Source: an uncultured Lachnospiraceae bacterium (GTDB lineage Bacteria; Bacillota; Clostridia; Lachnospirales; Lachnospiraceae). Taken from it: a stretch of 23,006 nt of DNA. Below are positions 6,802 through 14,948 of the stretch, in pieces. The position numbers were made by a program, and so were the translations under genes. The notes under the pieces were generated by a model that worked only from the letters and a program-made list of their open reading frames with translations, did no database searches and was not told the DNA's origin. Numbering within the stretch: position 1 is the stretch's first letter; every line of letters begins with the position of its first letter. Where the stretch lies: contig CAMWLB010000008.1 in NCBI GenBank assembly GCA_947174985.1, positions 1 to 23,006 on the forward strand, written 5' to 3'.

Positions 6802-7330
6802 ATCGGCTAATAAAAATAGAATCCTCAAATTGGACTGTTTATCGGAAACAGTTCAGTTTGAAGTAAAAAGATTAAACGAAGCAGATGCAGACAAAATTCT
6901 GCATTTGTGCAAGGGAAATCCATTGTTTTATGAATACCATCCGCCGTTTGCCACAAAGGAAAGCATATTAGAGGATATGTCTGCCCTGCCGCCGCACAAA
7001 ACATACCGGGATAAATATTATGTGGGATTTTACGAGGGAGATTTGCTGGTGGCAGTATTGGATTTGATTCTGGACTATCCGCAGGAAGGAACTGCATATA
7101 TCGGTTTTTTCATGGTGGATGCCTCCTGCCAAAGACAAGGACTTGGGAGCGGTATTGTACAGGGAATAGCAGGCTCTTTAAAAGAAATCGGATTTGCAAA
7201 AATAAGGCTTGCCATAGACGAAGGGAATCCGCAGAGCGAAGCCTTTTGGACAAAGAATGGTTTTTTAAAAACGGGCGAGAGACATCCCAATGATTTTTCG
7301 GCATATCTGCCGATGGAGCGGGAACTGTAG
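6779..7330 (+). CDS. GNAT-family N-acetyltransferase
   Basis: The 183-residue protein shows a GNAT fold: FEVKRLNEADADKILHLC, a central YVGFYEGDLLVAVLDLILDYPQEGTAYIGFFMV, the acetyl-CoA loop SCQRQGLGSGIVQGIAGSL, and a closing GNPQSEAFWTKNGFLKTGE. The substrate cannot be inferred. The ATG at 6779 lies inside tag with AAAGGACGGG upstream; a second in-frame ATG at 6794 has no ribosome binding site. The 23-nt overlap with tag implies translational coupling. Confidence 0.87.
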   Translation: MSNIFMSESANKNRILKLDCLSETVQFEVKRLNEADADKILHLCKGNPLFYEYHPPFATKESILEDMSALPPHKTYRDKYYVGFYEGDLLVAVLDLILDYPQEGTAYIGFFMVDASCQRQGLGSGIVQGIAGSLKEIGFAKIRLAIDEGNPQSEAFWTKNGFLKTGERHPNDFSAYLPMEREL

Positions 7331-7375
7331 GGGTGGTTTGAGTCTGCCAAAGCACTAGGAGGGGTACAAAGGAAT

Positions 7376-7906
7376 ATGTTATTACAATTTAAAAATTTAA
7401 CAATCAGAAATGCCGATACTGACGATGCCAGGCAGTTGGCAAAATGGTGGAATGACGGGGCAATTATGGCGCATGCCGGATTTCCAAATGGAACAGGAGA
7501 GACTGCCCAAGAGATTGCGGAAAAGCTGCAAAATGATACGGACGAAACAGGTAGGCGGTTAATCATTGAAGTGGACAAAGTCCCTGTTGGGGAAATGAAT
7601 TATCGTAACTGCGAGAAAAATACTGCTGAAATCGGCATTAAGATTTGTGACTTTTCACTGCATGATAAAGGGCTGGGAAAAGTGCTGCTTAGTATGCTGA
7701 TTGCCTCCTTGTTTGACGATTTGGGTTACCGGAAAATTATACTGGATACGAATCTTAACAATGCGAGAGCGCAGCATGTTTACGAAAAATTGGGGTTCAG
7801 AAAGTTGCGGGTTTTGGAAAATTCGTGGAAAAATCAGCTTGGGGAATGGCAGTCATCTGTCGATTATGAAATGTATCGGGAGGATTTCGTAAATTTTGCA
7901 AAATAA
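7376..7906 (+). CDS. GNAT-family N-acetyltransferase (RimJ/RimL or AacA-like)
   Basis: The 176-residue protein begins LTIRNADTDDARQLAKWWNDG, a form often seen in aminoglycoside 6'-acetyltransferase-like and RimJ-like GNATs. It continues LIIEVDKVPVGEMNYRNCEKNTAEIGIKICD, then the acetyl-CoA loop LHDKGLGKVLLSMLIASLF, and ends with NNARAQHVYEKLGFRKLR. Substrate unknown; an antibiotic-modifying role is possible but not supported beyond resemblance. AGGAGGGG lies at 7357-7364 and AAAGGA just before the ATG. It is the last gene of the aldo/keto reductase-tag-GNAT-GNAT cluster, 45 bp after its neighbour. Confidence 0.87.
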   Translation: MLLQFKNLTIRNADTDDARQLAKWWNDGAIMAHAGFPNGTGETAQEIAEKLQNDTDETGRRLIIEVDKVPVGEMNYRNCEKNTAEIGIKICDFSLHDKGLGKVLLSMLIASLFDDLGYRKIILDTNLNNARAQHVYEKLGFRKLRVLENSWKNQLGEWQSSVDYEMYREDFVNFAK

Positions 7907-7981
7907 GCAGGAGGCATAATCCCAAGATGTGAATTCTGCTTTTGTCGTATAAATTTCCATAGTGCTTAATTTTGCGCAATA

Positions 7982-7990
7982 TGTTATACT
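7982..7990 (+). promoter_or_regulatory. Extended -10 element P1 upstream of the restriction operon
   Basis: TGTTATACT is an extended -10 element 133 bp before the first methyltransferase gene. No strong -35 is seen. A second one (P2) lies 99 bp downstream. No gene is recognised in the 216-bp gap 7907-8122. Confidence 0.4.
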
Positions 7991-8080
7991 AAATGCGTTA
8001 TGCGGCGTGCCATTCCATGACAGAAAAGATACAGTAGGACGGTTGGTAAACAAAAGTCCGTTTTAATGTACATAAAATCA

Positions 8081-8089
8081 TGGTATACT
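8081..8089 (+). promoter_or_regulatory. Extended -10 element P2 of the restriction-modification operon
   Basis: TGGTATACT is an extended -10 with a 5/6 hexamer, 34 bp before the ATG at 8123; a weak TTTTAA sits 17 bp upstream. It is the best promoter candidate for the methyltransferase-endonuclease operon. Confidence 0.55.
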
Positions 8090-8122
8090 CGGATTAACAA
8101 CTGACGAAGGAGGATAAGTGTT

Positions 8123-9166
8123 ATGGTTGAAAATAAAATACCCAATTACAAAACTTCCTCCATCAATAATCGAAGATATCTGGGCAATAAATATAAATTG
8201 CTGGATTTTATCAAGGGCGTTGTTGCTGACGAATGTGAGGGTGTCCGGACGATAGCGGATATTTTTGCCGGAACGGGTGCTGTCTCCTCGGCGTTTTCCG
8301 ACAGGCAGCTTATCACAAATGATATTATGTACAGCAATTATATCTGCAATTTTGCGTGGTTTGGGGCGCAGCAATACAATCCGCAGACCATTATCGATTA
8401 TGTGGTAAAGTACAACGCAGCGGCTCCGAAAAGAGAGAATTACATGTCAAAAAATTTTGCCGATACCTTTTTCAGCCGTGCGGACTGCATTAAAATCGGA
8501 TACATACGAAACGACATTGAAAACAGCTTTAAGGCAGGAACCATCAACGAGAGGGAGCGGGCGATTCTGATTATGTCCCTGCTCTATGCGATGGATAAGA
8601 TTGCAAATACCTGCGGGCATTATGACGCTTACATACAGGGCGCCGCGTTTGAAAAGCCGCTGGAGCTGTACGTTCCGCAGGCATCTAACGACAACAATGC
8701 CCATAATATATGCTACAATATGGATGCCAATCGGCTTGTGAAAAAGATTACGGCGGATTTGGTATATATTGACCCGCCCTACAATTCGCGCCAGTACTGC
8801 GACGCTTATCATGTGCTTGAAAATGTGGCACGGTGGAGTAAGCCCAAGGTGTATGGTGTGGCAAGGAAGATGGATCGCACCAGGCTGAAAAGCGATTATT
8901 GTACCATCAAGGCGGCGGAAGCCTTTGAGGATTTGGTTTTGCACATAAACAGCCGGTATATTCTGCTGTCCTACAACAATATGGCGGACAAAGGAAACGA
9001 CAGGTCCAATGCCAAGATATCGGACGAAGATATTATGTGGATTTTAGGGAATAAAGGCGAAGTTAAGGTTTTTTCTGAAAGTTACAAGGCGTTTTCCACG
9101 GGAAAAACCAATCTGCCCGAAAACGAAGAAAGGTTATTTTTGTGTATTTGCCATGACGAAAAATGA
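8123..9166 (+). CDS. D12-class DNA N6-adenine methyltransferase (M1 of the AlwI-like system)
   Basis: The 347-residue protein has the order of a class-alpha adenine methyltransferase: motif X near residues 19-30 (YLGNKYKLLDFI), the AdoMet motif I DIFAGTGAVS (46-55), a target-recognition middle, and catalytic motif IV DPPY at 217-220 within DPPYNSRQYCDAYHVLEN. The NSRQYxxxYHxLE extension marks the COG3392-like subgroup usually found in restriction-modification loci, not the Dam subgroup. It would transfer a methyl group to N6 of adenine in the system's recognition site, probably on one strand. AAGGAGGAT lies at 8107-8115. The gene overlaps the second methyltransferase by 14 nt. One of the window's four GGATC sites lies inside it, near 8872. 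Confidence 0.9.
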   Translation: MVENKIPNYKTSSINNRRYLGNKYKLLDFIKGVVADECEGVRTIADIFAGTGAVSSAFSDRQLITNDIMYSNYICNFAWFGAQQYNPQTIIDYVVKYNAAAPKRENYMSKNFADTFFSRADCIKIGYIRNDIENSFKAGTINERERAILIMSLLYAMDKIANTCGHYDAYIQGAAFEKPLELYVPQASNDNNAHNICYNMDANRLVKKITADLVYIDPPYNSRQYCDAYHVLENVARWSKPKVYGVARKMDRTRLKSDYCTIKAAEAFEDLVLHINSRYILLSYNNMADKGNDRSNAKISDEDIMWILGNKGEVKVFSESYKAFSTGKTNLPENEERLFLCICHDEK

Positions 9167-10172
9167 AAAATGGATACAGTCGCCTTTGAATTATACGGGC
9201 GGAAAATATAAATTGCTGCCGCAGATTATGCCCTATTTTCCCAAGGAAATAAACACCTTTGTCGATTTGTTCTGCGGCGGGGGAAATGTGGGAATCAATG
9301 TGGACTGCAGGCAGCTTGTGCTGAATGATTTGGACGAGCATATTTTTTACTTGTTCGATACCTTCAAAAAACTGGACAAGGAAGTTATCTTTGAAACCAT
9401 TCACCGTACCATTGCAAAGTACGGGCTTTCTGACAGCACCTTACATGGTTATGAGTTCTATGGCTGTAATGGTTCCGACGGTCTGGGCAAGTATAATAAG
9501 GAGCCGTTTTTAGCGCTGCGCCAGAATTTCAATGAAGAAAAAAACAGGGATGCTTCCTACTATCTTCTTCTCTATACGCTCATTATTTTTTCCTTTAATA
9601 ATCAGATTCGTTTTAATGGGGAAGGCAAATTTAATCTGCCTGTGGGAAAAAGAGATTTCAATGCAAAAATGCAGCGAAAGCTGTCGGATTTTATCGACAG
9701 ATTAAAATCCGTAAACTGCTCTTTTAGCCGCGTGGATTTCCGGAATTTTGACATTTCCACGCTGACAGAGGGGGATTTTGTGTACATGGACCCGCCGTAC
9801 CTGATAACCTGTGCCACCTACAATGAAAAGGATGGCTGGAATGAGACGGCGGAGCGGGATTTGCTGCATTTCATTGACGGTCTTCACAGCCGCGGAATAC
9901 GTTTTGCCCTGTCCAATGTCCTGCGAAGCAAGGGGAAGGAAAATCGGATTTTGCTGGAATGGGCAGAGGCAAATGCAGACAGGTATTATGTGAAACGGCT
10001 GGATTATGACTACGCAAATTCCAATTATCATACGAAAGACCGCAATAAAAACAGCGAAGAGGTATTGATTGTGAATTATTATGGGAGGAAGGCATATGGA
10101 TTTACTTTGGAGCGCATCGACCACGATGCGGAATCCGGAAAGGACGTATCTGTTTTTAAAGACTGTAGGTGA
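9153..10172 (+). CDS. Dam/DpnIIA-like D12-class DNA adenine methyltransferase (M2)
   Basis: The 339-residue protein resembles Dam and M.DpnII: motif X SPLNYTGGKYKLL (10-22), motif I FVDLFCGGGNVGIN (36-49), LVLNDLDEHIFYLF, FNLPVGKRDFN, and catalytic DPPY at 213-216 followed by ATYNEKDGW. Dam-type enzymes methylate adenine in GATC, and an AlwI-type site GGATC contains GATC on both strands. Two methyltransferases are usual for an asymmetric site, one per strand. About 27 residues follow the conserved EEVLIVNY end strand, and their codons overlap the start of the endonuclease gene. The start is inside the end of M1, so translation is coupled. Confidence 0.9.
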   Translation: MTKNEKWIQSPLNYTGGKYKLLPQIMPYFPKEINTFVDLFCGGGNVGINVDCRQLVLNDLDEHIFYLFDTFKKLDKEVIFETIHRTIAKYGLSDSTLHGYEFYGCNGSDGLGKYNKEPFLALRQNFNEEKNRDASYYLLLYTLIIFSFNNQIRFNGEGKFNLPVGKRDFNAKMQRKLSDFIDRLKSVNCSFSRVDFRNFDISTLTEGDFVYMDPPYLITCATYNEKDGWNETAERDLLHFIDGLHSRGIRFALSNVLRSKGKENRILLEWAEANADRYYVKRLDYDYANSNYHTKDRNKNSEEVLIVNYYGRKAYGFTLERIDHDAESGKDVSVFKDCR

Positions 10173-11883
10173 AATAGAAGACCGTATCTGGGACAACGAA
10201 ACGCAGATAGTGTATCAAAGTCTGCTGATAAAGAATCGCTACTATAAACCGACGAAGAAGAATTTAAGCCAGAAGCAGATAGATATTTTAGAGGATTTGC
10301 ATTATGAGATGTCCTATGAGGAGGCGCGGGACATTTTCGACAGCAAAAAATATGTGGACGCACCCATGCGGGGGCGAACTTCCTTTGACCCCATTGAAAA
10401 GCTGGGGCTGGTCTCACTGGAATACGACAAAAAGGTGCACGAAAACCGTGTCAAAATCACGGAACTTGGCAGGCAGTTTCTGGAAAATAAGGTCGCGTTG
10501 GAGGATGTGGTGTTTTCCAATCTGCTTAAATTCCAGTATCCCAATCCGTTAAGCCGTGATTGCAAGAACTACAATACAAAGCCCTTTATCAATACGCTGC
10601 GTCTGATTAAGAAAGTGAATGAGCTTTGCCTTTCGCGTGGCGAAAAAGCAAAAGGCGTTTCCAAAGATGAATTTGGCATTTTTGTGTTGTCGATTAAAAA
10701 TTACAAGGAAGTGGATGCGAAGGCGGAAAAGCTTTTGGAATACAGAGACGCCATGCGGGAGTGCAAAACAGAGGAAGAGAAGGAAGCGTTCCGCACTGGC
10801 TTTGTGGAGGACTATCTTGCCGGCTTTGCGGACCCTGTAAACAATACGCGGGAGTATGCGGACAATATTATCCGCTATCTGCGCCTGACGAAATACATTT
10901 ATATCCGCGGCGGTGGATATTATGTGGACTTAGAGCCTCGCAGAAAGGTTGAAATAGATGCATTGCTGGAGAGTGACGACGGCTCTGCAAAGGCATTTAC
11001 GTCTGAGGCATATAAGCGGTACATATCTGACTATAATGCGTATGTCCTGCCCTTTGAAACCATGGAAAAGTTGTCGGAGATTGCACAGGGTATCGTTAAG
11101 GAAATTCATGTGCTTGAGAAGCAGCTTGGAAGGAACGGGACGGTCTATGCGCTGGCTGACAATGCGGAAAACCTGAAGCCGCAGATTACATTTTTAAGAG
11201 CAGAAAGAGCGAATCTGCAGAGTCTGAAGCTGAAGGCTGATTATCAGGAAATCAGCCGGATAGACGAAGCGGTAGAGGCATTAAGAAATATTCGCAGCCT
11301 GCATATGAAGCCGTCCATCGCATTGGAAAAATGGGTCAGCATTGCGATGCATATTATCAACGACGCCTTGCTGATAAAGCCCAATGCGCCGATGGGTGAC
11401 GACAATGAACCCACCTATACTGCGCCACCGGGTGTGGCAGATATTGAGTGCCTTTATGAAGGCTTCGGACTTGTCTGCGAGGTAACCATGCTGACGGGGC
11501 GTGAACAGTGGTTTAATGAAGGTCAGCCGGTGATGCGCCACCTGCGGGATTTTGAAGATGCTCATTTGGAACAGCCTAACTATTGTATTTTTGTGGCTCC
11601 GTCACTTCATGCAGACACTCTGAACACCTTCTGGACAGCAGTGAAATATGAATATCAGGGGAAAAAGCAAAAGATTGTTCCGCTTACGATTGCTCAATTA
11701 GTCAGTATTCTGCAGGGAATCCGGGAAGGAAAAGCGCTTCATAAAAAGATAACCAAAGACGATATGGTATCGCTGTATGAGGCGTGTACAGCCATCAGTG
11801 AAGTTCCCGATTCTACCAAGTGGAATTCCTACATTACGAAAAAGATAGAAGAGTGGAAGAGTTGTTGTGTTTTGGAAAATTAG
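10096..11883 (+). CDS. AlwI-family type II restriction endonuclease
   Basis: The 595-residue protein matches the AlwI endonuclease family as I recall it: an N-terminal WSASTTMRNPERTYLFL segment, PMRGRTSFDPIEKLGLV, and near the C-terminus the nuclease core GVADIECLYEGFGLVCEVTM, then GREQWFNEGQPVMRHLRDFE and IFVAPSLHADTLNTFW. Asp449 and Glu462 are the likely PD-(D/E)xK metal ligands, with Thr464 where Lys is usual, as this family tolerates. AlwI itself cuts outside GGATC; specificity here is inferred only from family. The ATG at 10096 is preferred over an in-frame ATG at 10081 because GGGAGGAAGG sits at 10083-10092. It overlaps M2 by 77 nt, so it can be translated only from an RNA that also encodes the methyltransferases. 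Confidence 0.86.
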   Translation: MDLLWSASTTMRNPERTYLFLKTVGEIEDRIWDNETQIVYQSLLIKNRYYKPTKKNLSQKQIDILEDLHYEMSYEEARDIFDSKKYVDAPMRGRTSFDPIEKLGLVSLEYDKKVHENRVKITELGRQFLENKVALEDVVFSNLLKFQYPNPLSRDCKNYNTKPFINTLRLIKKVNELCLSRGEKAKGVSKDEFGIFVLSIKNYKEVDAKAEKLLEYRDAMRECKTEEEKEAFRTGFVEDYLAGFADPVNNTREYADNIIRYLRLTKYIYIRGGGYYVDLEPRRKVEIDALLESDDGSAKAFTSEAYKRYISDYNAYVLPFETMEKLSEIAQGIVKEIHVLEKQLGRNGTVYALADNAENLKPQITFLRAERANLQSLKLKADYQEISRIDEAVEALRNIRSLHMKPSIALEKWVSIAMHIINDALLIKPNAPMGDDNEPTYTAPPGVADIECLYEGFGLVCEVTMLTGREQWFNEGQPVMRHLRDFEDAHLEQPNYCIFVAPSLHADTLNTFWTAVKYEYQGKKQKIVPLTIAQLVSILQGIREGKALHKKITKDDMVSLYEACTAISEVPDSTKWNSYITKKIEEWKSCCVLEN

Positions 11884-11891
11884 CATAAAGC

Positions 11892-11925
11892 GGCGGGCGT
11901 ACCTTACTTGCATGGCACGCCAGCC
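11892..11925. terminator. Probable bidirectional terminator between endonuclease and hflC
   Basis: GGCGGGCGTACC (11892-11903) pairs with GGCACGCCAGCC (11914-11925) at 10 of 12 positions, with a 10-nt loop. It lies between convergent genes. The flanks (ATATTT on +, GCTTTATG on -) are only modestly U-rich. Confidence 0.5.
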
Positions 11926-11949
11926 ATATTTATCCGGCGATACAATCCA

Positions 11950-12813
11950 TTAATAGAAGATTCGTGCAATCGGGGAATCAGCTGATAATATCAGGGTCTT
12001 GTTATCTCCGGTCATGGAAACCTTGATGGCGTCCAGACTCCGTACAAAGGTGTAAAATTCTGTGCGGGAGGGGTCTGCGTATGCTTCGGAAAGAATCCGC
12101 ATGTACTCTGCCTCGCCTTCTGCAATCAAAATCTCCGCCTGCTTTTCTGCCTCGGAAATCATGATTGTTACTTCCCTGTCTGTGTTGTTGCGTATTATCT
12201 GCGCTTCTGAATTACCCTCTGCCGTGTAGGTGGCGGCGATATTGTCGCGCTCGGAAATCATACGTTCATAAACGGCAGCTTTGTTGTCGCTGGGCAAATC
12301 CAAATGCTTGGTTTCAAATGCCAGAAGTTCAATGCCATACTGGTCTAAGGCATTGCCGATATTAGCCAGAACTGCGGCAGAAAGCTCGCCGTCACGACCG
12401 CTGATGACATCTTCCTGCGTCATGCTGCCGATTACATTTTTAGTGGAATTGTATACTATGGTGTCCAGACGGCTCTCCGCATTGGATATGGAAGAGTTCA
12501 GCGTCTGAGCAAACTTCAACGGGTCAGTAATATGCCACAGGATATAGCTGTCGGTTATCATGGTTTTTTTATCGCTGGTGATAACGTCGGAGGAAGCAAG
12601 GTCGTACAGAAGCGTCTGCTTGGGCAGCTTATCCACCGTCTGCACGAACGGCAGCTTAAAGCTTACGCCGGCTTCTGTTACAACGTGGTCTACCTTACCG
12701 AACTGGCGAATCAGGCTGTATTCATCTTCCTGTGTAATGACAAAACAGGAGGAGCCGATGATGAGTAAAAGAAAAATAATGGCAATCAATGCAACTCTCT
12801 TAAATGTTTTCAT
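11950..12813 (-). CDS. hflC: HflC-like SPFH/prohibitin membrane protein
   Basis: The 287-residue protein has one N-terminal membrane anchor (about residues 7-25, ALIAIIFLLLIIGSSCFVI) and then an SPFH/band-7 domain opening with QEDEYSLIRQFGKVDHVVTEAG..FKLPFVQ. A charged helical region follows (AEGNSEAQIIRNNTDREV, SEAEKQAEILIAEGEAEYMRIL), typical of HflC oligomer walls. In E. coli HflC and HflK cage the FtsH protease and regulate its access to membrane substrates. No ftsH is in this window. AAAGGA lies 5 nt before the ATG and the upstream hflK stop is 11 nt away, so the two are co-translated. Confidence 0.93.
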   Translation of the reverse strand: MKTFKRVALIAIIFLLLIIGSSCFVITQEDEYSLIRQFGKVDHVVTEAGVSFKLPFVQTVDKLPKQTLLYDLASSDVITSDKKTMITDSYILWHITDPLKFAQTLNSSISNAESRLDTIVYNSTKNVIGSMTQEDVISGRDGELSAAVLANIGNALDQYGIELLAFETKHLDLPSDNKAAVYERMISERDNIAATYTAEGNSEAQIIRNNTDREVTIMISEAEKQAEILIAEGEAEYMRILSEAYADPSRTEFYTFVRSLDAIKVSMTGDNKTLILSADSPIARIFY

Positions 12814-12824
12814 AAAATTCCTTT

Positions 12825-13841
12825 CTAATCGATTTCGTCTGTGGTAGATGTATTGTCTGCGCTGTTAAAGTCCGCAAAGGATTCGAGAGGGTAAAAGGTC
12901 TGTACATTGCCGTTCGGACTCTCGATGATTACCTTCAACTCAGGAAGAATTTCTTCCATGGCTTCAAAAAACATACGCTGGCGGGTGACTTCCGGATTTT
13001 TGATGTATTCCTCATACATAGCGTTGAAACGTGCCACCTGTGCAGTCGCTTCGTTGATACGAGCGGTCTTTTCTGCTTCGGCGCTCTGTATGATGGCGTC
13101 TGCCCTTGCCTCTGCGGAAGGAATCTGCTCGTTGCGGTATTTGTTGGCATTGTTTAATGCAGTTTCCTTGCCCTGCTTTGCGGTTTCGACAGCCTTGAAG
13201 GCTTCCATAACCTCCGCGGTGGGCGGCTCAGAATCCTGAATGGTGATGTTGACAAGCTGTATGCCCAAATCCTGCTCCTCCAACCGCTGCATAATCATTT
13301 CCTTGATGGCTGCCTGTATTTCATTTTTGCCGGTGGTCAGCACATCGTCCACGGGATAGCTGCCGATAACAGTACGGATACAGCTCATGCTGATATTTTT
13401 CAGAATGTTGACCGGCTCGCTGGAAGCGAACACAGCCTTGACAGGGTCGGAAAAACGGTACTCCACAAAGAAGTCCACATTGACAAAATTGTAATCTGAG
13501 GTAATCATCAGCGACTCGTCTTCGTTGGAAATATTGGAGGATGAGTCATAGCCGATAGAAAAGCCCTGAATCGTGGTATTGACCTTTCTGACCTCCTGGA
13601 TAAAAGGTATTTTAAAGTGTAACCCGGGCTCCGTTACTGGCGAAGCCTGACCAAAGGTAATCAGCACCGCCTGTTCCTGCTCTCCAATCTGGTAGGTGGA
13701 GTTAAAGACAAGTATCAGCAGAACAATAATGACAGCCGCAATACCGCATATTTTTCCCCATGCAGGCTCAGAACTGCCTTTGCCGTCGGCGCCAACCGTC
13801 TCAAAGCCGTTACGTCTGTTGCGAAAAGATTCTTTCATCAT
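12825..13841 (-). CDS. hflK: HflK-like SPFH/prohibitin membrane protein
   Basis: The 338-residue protein has a short hydrophilic N-terminus, a membrane anchor at about residues 31-48 (ICGIAAVIIVLLILVF), then YQIGEQEQAVLITFGQASPVTEPGLHFKIPFIQ, the SPFH core, and an Ala/Glu-rich helical part (ETAKQGKETALNNANKYRNE). This order and the HflC partner downstream identify HflK. The two proteins form a hetero-oligomeric membrane cage around FtsH in E. coli. The start at 13841 (a double ATG) has AGGAG upstream. A TTGTGA-17-TATGAT promoter at 13933-13961 (minus) with a palindrome at its -35 suggests regulation. Confidence 0.92.
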   Translation of the reverse strand: MMKESFRNRRNGFETVGADGKGSSEPAWGKICGIAAVIIVLLILVFNSTYQIGEQEQAVLITFGQASPVTEPGLHFKIPFIQEVRKVNTTIQGFSIGYDSSSNISNEDESLMITSDYNFVNVDFFVEYRFSDPVKAVFASSEPVNILKNISMSCIRTVIGSYPVDDVLTTGKNEIQAAIKEMIMQRLEEQDLGIQLVNITIQDSEPPTAEVMEAFKAVETAKQGKETALNNANKYRNEQIPSAEARADAIIQSAEAEKTARINEATAQVARFNAMYEEYIKNPEVTRQRMFFEAMEEILPELKVIIESPNGNVQTFYPLESFADFNSADNTSTTDEID

Positions 13842-13932
13842 ATGAAATCAAGTCTCCTATCTGCGCGTCTGCGCAAAATCTTAGCTTATCCGCTGCGTTC
13901 AGAGGGGATAAAGCCTTTTTGCTTATGATTTT

Positions 13933-13961
13933 ATCATACACGCAATCATATTGTTTCACAA
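13933..13961 (-). promoter_or_regulatory. Promoter for hflKC
   Basis: Minus-strand TTGTGA (13961-13956) and TATGAT (13938-13933) have a 17-bp spacer, about 90 bp upstream of hflK. The -35 lies within the palindrome ATATTGT-TTC-ACAATAT (13949-13965), which has 7-bp arms and could be an operator. Confidence 0.6.
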
Positions 13962-13983
13962 TATCAGAAAGATAATGATTCCC

Positions 13984-14004
13984 TAAAAGTTTTCTAAACT
14001 TTTA
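13984..14004. repeat. Perfect 9-bp inverted repeat between hflK and the deacetylase gene
   Basis: TAAAAGTTT (13984-13992) and AAACTTTTA (13996-14004) flank TCT. It sits in the divergent intergenic region, about 46 bp upstream of the hflK -10 and 50 bp upstream of the other promoter's -35. It could be an operator or a weak hairpin. Confidence 0.45.
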
Positions 14005-14047
14005 AAGCTGTCTGCACGTTAAAAGAGAGTATCGTGCGGGTAAAAAT

Positions 14048-14080
14048 TCAAATGACATTTGAGGAAGGATGTAGTACAAT
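14048..14080 (+). promoter_or_regulatory. Promoter with palindromic operator for the deacetylase-glpK operon
   Basis: ATGACA (14052-14057) and TACAAT (14075-14080), each 5/6 to consensus, are 17 bp apart. The -35 is inside a perfect 15-bp palindrome, TCAAATG-A-CATTTGA (14048-14062). A protein bound there would cover the -35. The regulator is not known. Confidence 0.62.
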
Positions 14081-14129
14081 TATTACCATAGCATAGGTCT
14101 TTATTTGGATTTTGAAAAGGAGTTAAAAG

Positions 14130-14948
14130 GTGAAAATTTACAGTTGTTTTCCGGATGGTAAGGCGAAGGCGCTTACCATGAGCTATGACGATGGCAAGCA
14201 TGCAGATGAAAGGCTTGTCGCCATTTTTAACAAATATGGTATCAAGGGTACATTTAACTTGAACTATGGACTGATGGAAAGACCTGAGAGGATAGAGAAA
14301 GACAAAATCAAGGCGTTGTATGATGGGCATGAGATTGCCACGCATACGATGACGCATCCTACGCTGGCACGCTGTCCGATGACGGAGCTGGCAAAAGAAA
14401 TTCTGGCTGACAGGGAGGGTTTGGAGAGTATTACGGGTTGTCCGGTGCGCGGACATGCTTATCCGAACGGTTCTTACAATGAAGAAATCAAGCAGCTTTT
14501 TAAAAGCCTTGGGATTGCGTATGCGAGAACGGCATGTTTTGAGAGCGGGAGCTTTGAACTGCCGGCTGACCCCATGGAATGGAATGGCACTTGCCATCAC
14601 AAGCGCCATCTGATGGAATATGCGCGGGAATTTGCGGATTTTAAAAAGCCGCAGTACTTAAAGTGCATGTATGTGTGGGGACACAGCTATGAATTTGACA
14701 ATGATGACAACTGGGAGCTGATAGAGGAGTTCTGCGCTTTTATGGGCAGCAGGGACGATATTTGGTATGCGACCAATATTGAAATCATCGATTATATGAA
14801 GGTATGCAGGGAGCTGCAGTTTGGCGCGGCGGGAGATTTTGTGTACAATCCTTCGGCGGCGGATGCATGGATAACGGTGGATGAAAAAATAATGCGAATC
14901 GGCGGCGGTTCGCTTGTAAGATTTAAGGAAGAAGGAGGTATACAATGA
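14130..14948 (+). CDS. Polysaccharide deacetylase family (CE4) protein, no signal peptide
   Basis: The 272-residue protein has the CE4/NodB motifs: motif 1 TMSYDDG (16-22, Asp20 and Asp21), motif 2 HEIATHTMTH (67-76, metal ligands His72 and His76), and motif 3 RGHAYPNGSYN (107-117). The family removes acyl groups from sugar amides with a divalent metal. Unlike peptidoglycan or chitin deacetylases, there is no signal peptide or membrane anchor, so the substrate is probably intracellular. The start is GTG at 14130 with AAAGGAGT upstream. The stop codon overlaps the glpK start (ATGA), so the two are translationally coupled. Confidence 0.85.
   Translation: MKIYSCFPDGKAKALTMSYDDGKHADERLVAIFNKYGIKGTFNLNYGLMERPERIEKDKIKALYDGHEIATHTMTHPTLARCPMTELAKEILADREGLESITGCPVRGHAYPNGSYNEEIKQLFKSLGIAYARTACFESGSFELPADPMEWNGTCHHKRHLMEYAREFADFKKPQYLKCMYVWGHSYEFDNDDNWELIEEFCAFMGSRDDIWYATNIEIIDYMKVCRELQFGAAGDFVYNPSAADAWITVDEKIMRIGGGSLVRFKEEGGIQ

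Noticed and set aside
7991..8036. 14-codon frame after promoter P1 as a control peptide for the restriction operon
   Set aside because: No ribosome binding site, and restriction-modification controller proteins are far longer HTH proteins.
13949..13965. Rex (NADH-sensing repressor) operator before hflK
   Set aside because: The palindrome ATATTGT-TTC-ACAATAT has TTGTGA halves but not the TTGTGAA-N-TTCACAA spacing of Rex sites.
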